Of a stretch of DNA of 64,000 nucleotides, positions 60,557 to 64,000 are shown piece after piece. Within the stretch, counting starts at the first letter, position 1; each line of letters starts with the position of its first letter. Under the pieces are notes generated by a model that ran no database searches, was not told the DNA's origin, and saw nothing but the letters and a program-made list of their open reading frames with translations. Position numbers and translations under genes: made by a program. The DNA lies in NCBI RefSeq assembly GCF_014229645.1, contig NZ_JAATOD010000004.1, positions 62,001 through 126,000 on the forward strand. Reading direction: 5' to 3'. The DNA is from Listeria swaminathanii (GTDB lineage: Bacteria > Bacillota > Bacilli > Lactobacillales > Listeriaceae).

Positions 60557-60757
60557 ATGAAAAAGTTATATAAATCTTCTTCACAGAAAATGATTGCCGG
60601 TGTCTGTGGTGGGTTAGCAGAGTACTTTAATATTGAAGTTACGCTTGTACGTCTACTATGGGTGGTAGCTAGTTTATTCTTAGGCTCTGGTATTTTACTT
60701 TACATCATTGCCGCAATCATTATTCCAAAAAGAACACCTGAATCAGAATGGGAGTGA
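60557..60757 (+). CDS. yvlC: Small PspC-domain protein (YvlC-like)
   Basis: A 66-residue protein made of one PspC domain: KKLYKSSSQKMIAGVCGGLA then YFNIEVTLVRLLWVVASLF and a hydrophobic end with IIIPKR. Family members are phage-shock-like membrane proteins. It lies between the fusion gene and yvlD-like gene with a GGAAGGGA ribosome site. Confidence 0.88.
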   Translation: MKKLYKSSSQKMIAGVCGGLAEYFNIEVTLVRLLWVVASLFLGSGILLYIIAAIIIPKRTPESEWE

Positions 60758-60765
60758 ACTAAAAC

Positions 60766-61119
60766 ATGCGTTGGATTATAGGCGTAATTATTAACTCGGT
60801 GCTTTTTGTAGCTTTATCTGGATTCTTTACAAGTTTTCATGTAGATGGGTTCACGACAGCGCTACTAGCGAGTTTTATATTAGCAATTCTTAATATGCTA
60901 ATTAGACCTATTTTACTCCTTTTAACTTTACCGATTAATATTTTCACACTTGGACTTTTCACCTTTGTTGTCAATGCAATTATGCTTGAAATGACTACCT
61001 TCTTTATAGGAGATTCTTTCCAAATTGACGGTTTCGGAACAGCATTAATTCTGGCGGCAATTATGGCATTCGCTAACATGATTATTAATTCCGTTTTATG
61101 GGGTAATAAAGAAAATTAA
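60766..61119 (+). CDS. yvlD: YvlD-family membrane protein
   Basis: A 117-residue protein with four hydrophobic segments and the family pattern LNMLIRPILLLLTLPINIFTLGLF. It belongs to the group annotated as phage holin family 4 or YvlD; a real holin role is unlikely here. It begins eight bases after yvlC and ends the operon. Confidence 0.87.
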   Translation: MRWIIGVIINSVLFVALSGFFTSFHVDGFTTALLASFILAILNMLIRPILLLLTLPINIFTLGLFTFVVNAIMLEMTTFFIGDSFQIDGFGTALILAAIMAFANMIINSVLWGNKEN

Positions 61120-61124
61120 ACATT

Positions 61125-61169
61125 CCAGCTACATTTTGAGGCTTAAAACAGCTTTTTAAATGTAGCTGG
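61125..61169 (+). terminator. Hairpin after the yvl operon
   Basis: CCAGCTACATTT (61125-61136) pairs perfectly with AAATGTAGCTGG (61158-61169). There is little T run after it, so termination may be incomplete. Confidence 0.65.
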
Positions 61170-61305
61170 TTTCGCTATGTAGAGCCATTTAAAAAGAAAG
61201 AGGTAGCTTGATTCTCTCGAAAGTGCTAAAATGATAAGGAGCTTTCTAAATAATATTTTGTAGCGAACAGTAATGGACTTTTATAATTCATTTGGAGGTA
61301 CTTGC

Positions 61306-62244
61306 ATGACAAAATCGGTTACGGTAAAGGATTTAAAGGAACGACTTAATTTAGAGCTAATTTGTTCGGAAACGGGACTTGAACGGCCAATTTTAACAAG
61401 TGATTTATCTCGGCCGGGGCTGGAACTTACAGGGTTTTTCTCTTATTATCCAGAAGATCGTGTACAACTTTTTGGCATGACTGAAATATCGTTTTCAGAA
61501 GGTATGGAACCAGAAGAACGTCTTAAAAGATATAAGCAAATGTGTACGAAGCGAACTCCTGCTTTTGTGATTTCTAGAAATTTAGAAGTCCCGAAAGAAT
61601 TAGTAGCTGCGGCGAAAGAAGCGGATATTCCGGTATTACGTTCGCGCCTTAAAACAACGCGTTTATCTGTTTATATTACGAATTACTTAGAAAGCAGACT
61701 CGCACCAGTTATTTCTATGCATGGTGTTCTAGTGGATATATATGGTCTAGGTGTTTTGATTACAGGGAGTAGCGGTGTTGGTAAAAGTGAAACAGCGCTT
61801 GAACTTGTAAAACGTGGCCATAGACTTGTAGCAGATGATAACGTAGAAATTCGTCAAGAGGATGAAATGACGTTAATTGGTTCTTCGCCAGCGATTATTG
61901 AACACTTATTAGAGATTCGCGGCCTTGGAATTATTAATGTAATGACTTTGTTTGGAGCAGGAGCTGTTCGTTCCAGTAAAAAGATTACTATCGTTGTGCA
62001 CCTTGAAAACTGGGATCCTGATAAGCATTATGATCGTGTCGGGTTAGACCAAGAAATGACAAAAATATTTGACATGGACATCCCGAAAATTACTGTTCCA
62101 GTACGTCCGGGACGAAATTTATCTGTTATTATTGAAGTAGCAGCAATGAATTTCCGATTGAAGAATATGGGATATAATGCGGCAGAGCAATTTACACAAG
62201 ACCTTAACAATCTAATAGGTCATAATAGCAGCATGAATGATTAA
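61306..62244 (+). CDS. hprK: HPr kinase/phosphorylase
   Basis: HprK adds or removes phosphate at Ser46 of HPr, setting carbon catabolite control through CcpA. The 312-residue protein has Walker A GSSGVGKS (154-161), [10 protein letters not shown], the signature [17 protein letters not shown] and the C-terminal [18 protein letters not shown]. An in-frame ATG at 61273 lies before the GGAGG ribosome site, so 61306 is the start. The substrate-side enzyme PpaX, which clears pyrophosphate made by HprK, is encoded two genes on. Confidence 0.96.
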   Translation: MTKSVTVKDLKERLNLELICSETGLERPILTSDLSRPGLELTGFFSYYPEDRVQLFGMTEISFSEGMEPEERLKRYKQMCTKRTPAFVISRNLEVPKELVAAAKEADIPVLRSRLKTTRLSVYITNYLESRLAPVISMHGVLVDIYGLGVLITGSSGVGKSETALELVKRGHRLVADDNVEIRQEDEMTLIGSSPAIIEHLLEIRGLGIINVMTLFGAGAVRSSKKITIVVHLENWDPDKHYDRVGLDQEMTKIFDMDIPKITVPVRPGRNLSVIIEVAAMNFRLKNMGYNAAEQFTQDLNNLIGHNSSMND

Positions 62245-62261
62245 ATAAATAGAGAAAGCAT

Positions 62262-62311
62262 CTCCGCAGCCAAACTGATACTATATTAATCTTGTTTGGT
62301 TGCGGAGTTGT
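62262..62311 (+). terminator. Hairpin between hprK and lgt
   Basis: CTCCGCAGCCAAAC (62262-62275) pairs with GTTTGGTTGCGGAG (62294-62307) with one mismatch, then TTGTCTTTTT. It may act as an attenuator inside the operon. Confidence 0.65.
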
Positions 62312-62332
62312 CTTTTTGAAAGTAGGGGAATT

Positions 62333-63166
62333 ATGAGTAGTGGTGTTCAGCCGCTTGATCCAGTGGCGATTCAAATTGGTAGTATTTCTGTAAAATGGTA
62401 CGGAGTTATTATTGCTTCGGCTGTTGTGATTGCGTTACTTCTTGCTCTAAGTGAAGCAAATAAGCGCAAAATGGATAAAGAAATTATTGTAGATTTGCTT
62501 ATTTGGGCAATTCCAATTTCAATTATTAGCGCTCGGATTTATTATGTTATTTTCGAGTGGGATTTTTATAAGAATAATCTCGGAGAAATAGTGAAGATTT
62601 GGCACGGAGGTATCGCGATTTATGGTGCGTTGATTGGTGCGGTTCTTACGGCTGTTATTTTCTCGCGAATTAAGAAAATTTCGTTTTGGCAACTTGCGGA
62701 TGTCGTTGCGCCAAGTTTGATTATTGCGCAGGCGATTGGACGTTGGGGTAATTTTATGAACCAAGAAGCACACGGGGCTGAAACTACTCGTGCTTTTCTA
62801 GAAGGTCTTCATTTGCCGGACTTTATTATCAACCAGATGTACATAGATGGTGCTTATTATCAGCCGACTTTCTTATATGAGAGTTTATGGAATGTGCTTG
62901 GATTTATTGTTTTATTAATTATTCGCCGCACAAAGATTCGCAGCGGGGAATTGTTTCTTAGTTATGTAATTTGGTATTCATTTGGAAGATTCTTTATTGA
63001 AGGAATGCGGACGGACAGCTTGATGTGGGGTGACTTTAGAGTTTCGCAAGTACTATCTTTACTACTAATTGTTCTGTCGATTGGCTTAATTATTTATCGT
63101 CGTTTGAAAATGAACCCGCCGTATTATATGGAAGATAAATTTGGTAAAGTAGTTAAAAAGAAATAA
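62333..63166 (+). CDS. lgt: Prolipoprotein diacylglyceryl transferase
   Basis: Lgt attaches diacylglycerol to the lipobox cysteine of lipoproteins such as PstS in this window. The 277-residue multi-pass protein has the catalytic-region [13 protein letters not shown] and the signature [13 protein letters not shown]. The frame is open further upstream, but ATG 62333 has the AGTAGGGGA ribosome site and gives normal length. It belongs to the hprK-lgt-ppaX cluster known from Bacillus. Confidence 0.96.
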   Translation: MSSGVQPLDPVAIQIGSISVKWYGVIIASAVVIALLLALSEANKRKMDKEIIVDLLIWAIPISIISARIYYVIFEWDFYKNNLGEIVKIWHGGIAIYGALIGAVLTAVIFSRIKKISFWQLADVVAPSLIIAQAIGRWGNFMNQEAHGAETTRAFLEGLHLPDFIINQMYIDGAYYQPTFLYESLWNVLGFIVLLIIRRTKIRSGELFLSYVIWYSFGRFFIEGMRTDSLMWGDFRVSQVLSLLLIVLSIGLIIYRRLKMNPPYYMEDKFGKVVKKK

Positions 63167-63209
63167 AAAAGTTGGAGATTTTCGAGTTTGATTAAGAAAG
63201 GAAGAAATT

Positions 63210-63863
63210 ATGACTGGGAAAATTACTACATTGTTGTTTGACTTAGATGGTACGCTTATAAATACGAATGAATTGATTATTAAAACTTTTCAAGTGACTT
63301 TACAAGAATTCTTGCCGGACCGCGTTTTTACAAGAGAGGATATTTTACCGTTTATTGGGCCTTCTTTAATGGAAACTTTCCGGGAAATAAATCCAGCACA
63401 TGCTGATGAGATGCGCGCTTTTTACCGCGAGTACAATTTGAAGCATCATGACGACTTGATTTTAGAGTATGATGGGGTTTATGAAGCGATTCGCACTTTG
63501 TATGAAGAAGATTATAAATTGGGGATTGTATCAACGAAAATGTACGATACGATTATGCGTGGACTTAAAGTGACTGGATTGGATAAATTTTTCCAAGTGG
63601 TGATTGGATTAGATCAAGTGTCTAATGCTAAACCAGATCCAGAAGGTATTGAAATGGCGCTTTCTTTATTGAATGCGACAAAAGAAGAAGCGATTATGAT
63701 TGGTGATAATTATCATGATATTGAAGCTGGGAAAAATGCGGAAACGCTAACTGCTGGTGTAGCTTGGGCGATTAAAGGTCCAGAACATTTGGCAGAGTTC
63801 CAACCAGACTTTATGTTAGAAAAAATGAGTGACTTACTCGCAATTGTTAGGGACGAGGAATAG
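63210..63863 (+). CDS. ppaX: Pyrophosphatase PpaX (HAD superfamily)
   Basis: A 217-residue HAD hydrolase with motif I DLDGT (nucleophile D11, acid D13), motif II in VSTKMYDT, lysine in NAKPDPEGI and motif [12 protein letters not shown]. In Bacillus PpaX removes pyrophosphate produced by HprK phosphorylase, and the genes are linked as here. A phosphoglycolate phosphatase-like activity is the alternative by sequence alone. Confidence 0.92.
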   Translation: MTGKITTLLFDLDGTLINTNELIIKTFQVTLQEFLPDRVFTREDILPFIGPSLMETFREINPAHADEMRAFYREYNLKHHDDLILEYDGVYEAIRTLYEEDYKLGIVSTKMYDTIMRGLKVTGLDKFFQVVIGLDQVSNAKPDPEGIEMALSLLNATKEEAIMIGDNYHDIEAGKNAETLTAGVAWAIKGPEHLAEFQPDFMLEKMSDLLAIVRDEE

Positions 63864-63866
63864 ATT

Positions 63867-64000
63867 TTGAGGCGGCTGGATAGGTTTAAGGCACCCGATG
63901 AAACAGTCAACACCCTTTTTCAAGTGTATAAAACGATTTCTTTTTGGAAAGCTGTGAAGAATACATTAGTAATTGAATTTGGTCGTTTTTTCCCTTGGAT
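63867..64000 (+). CDS. Acyltransferase of YvoF type, 3' end beyond the window
   Basis: Only 44 codons are visible. A TTG start at 63867 has GAGGAA seven bases upstream and lies three bases after the ppaX stop. The translation (for example NTLFQVYKTISFWKAVKN) resembles the start of Bacillus YvoF, a hexapeptide-repeat acyltransferase encoded after ppaX. The repeat domain itself is outside the window. Confidence 0.7.
   Translation, partial: MRRLDRFKAPDETVNTLFQVYKTISFWKAVKNTLVIEFGRFFPW

Noticed and set aside
60766..61119. Phage holin and prophage remnant
   Set aside because: The family name includes 'holin' but the gene lies in a conserved stress operon with no phage genes nearby.

Overview
The window is a gap-free stretch of a low-GC Firmicute chromosome. 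Gene order and protein sequences point to the genus Listeria, most likely L. monocytogenes or a close relative; I cannot separate species without a search. Signs of Listeria are a DegU with no DegS beside it, a P45/Spl NlpC-P60 hydrolase next to ftsEX, an Rpf-like LysM+3D protein, and a Bacillus-like backbone from which the sporulation genes found in Bacillus (spoIIR, spoIIQ, spoIIID) are missing. Nearly all genes lie on the + strand. No mobile element, rRNA, tRNA or CRISPR array was seen.

Layout. 1-7.0 kb: RF1 and its methylase PrmC, a DnaA-box cluster, Sua5/YwlC, arginine phosphatase YwlE, glyA, upp and mnaA. 7.0-7.8 kb: a gene-poor gap with a WalR-type box, a candidate structured small RNA ending in a terminator, and the atp promoter. 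7.8-14.7 kb: the complete F1Fo ATP synthase operon atpIBEFHAGDC. 14.8-23 kb: envelope genes (ywzB-like, murA, mbl, fabZ, LysM-3D, tagA, tagO), with a competence-type ssbB and menC among them. 23-25.5 kb: a minus-strand block (LCP protein, GNAT acetyltransferase, YvyE). 25.9-30.4 kb: degU, degV, comFA, comFC, hpf. 30.6-35.2 kb: secA, prfB with its programmed frameshift, and a YitT-family gene. 35.7-42.7 kb: ftsEX, two CwlO-like hydrolases, cls and a MinJ-like PDZ protein. 42.8-50.7 kb: the phosphate system phoPR-pstS-pstC-pstA-pstB-pstB-phoU. 51-57.8 kb: a CzrA-like zinc repressor, small membrane proteins, an HD hydrolase, and uvrBA. 58-61.1 kb: a yvlBCD-like envelope-stress operon. 61.3-64 kb: hprK-lgt-ppaX and the start of an acyltransferase gene.

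The genes form a few working groups. Wall teichoic acid synthesis (mnaA, tagA, tagO, LCP attachment enzyme) sits with peptidoglycan synthesis and hydrolysis (murA, mbl, ftsEX, hydrolases, MinJ). The phosphate two-component system sits directly upstream of its transporter, with a Pho box before pstS. Two competence genes, ssbB and comFA, share a ComK-type operator of the same geometry. The window is mostly conserved housekeeping DNA; the most interesting signals are non-coding: the DnaA-box cluster, the candidate RNA before atpI, the matching ComK boxes, the LexA, SigB, Pho and WalR type sites, and the RF2 frameshift.
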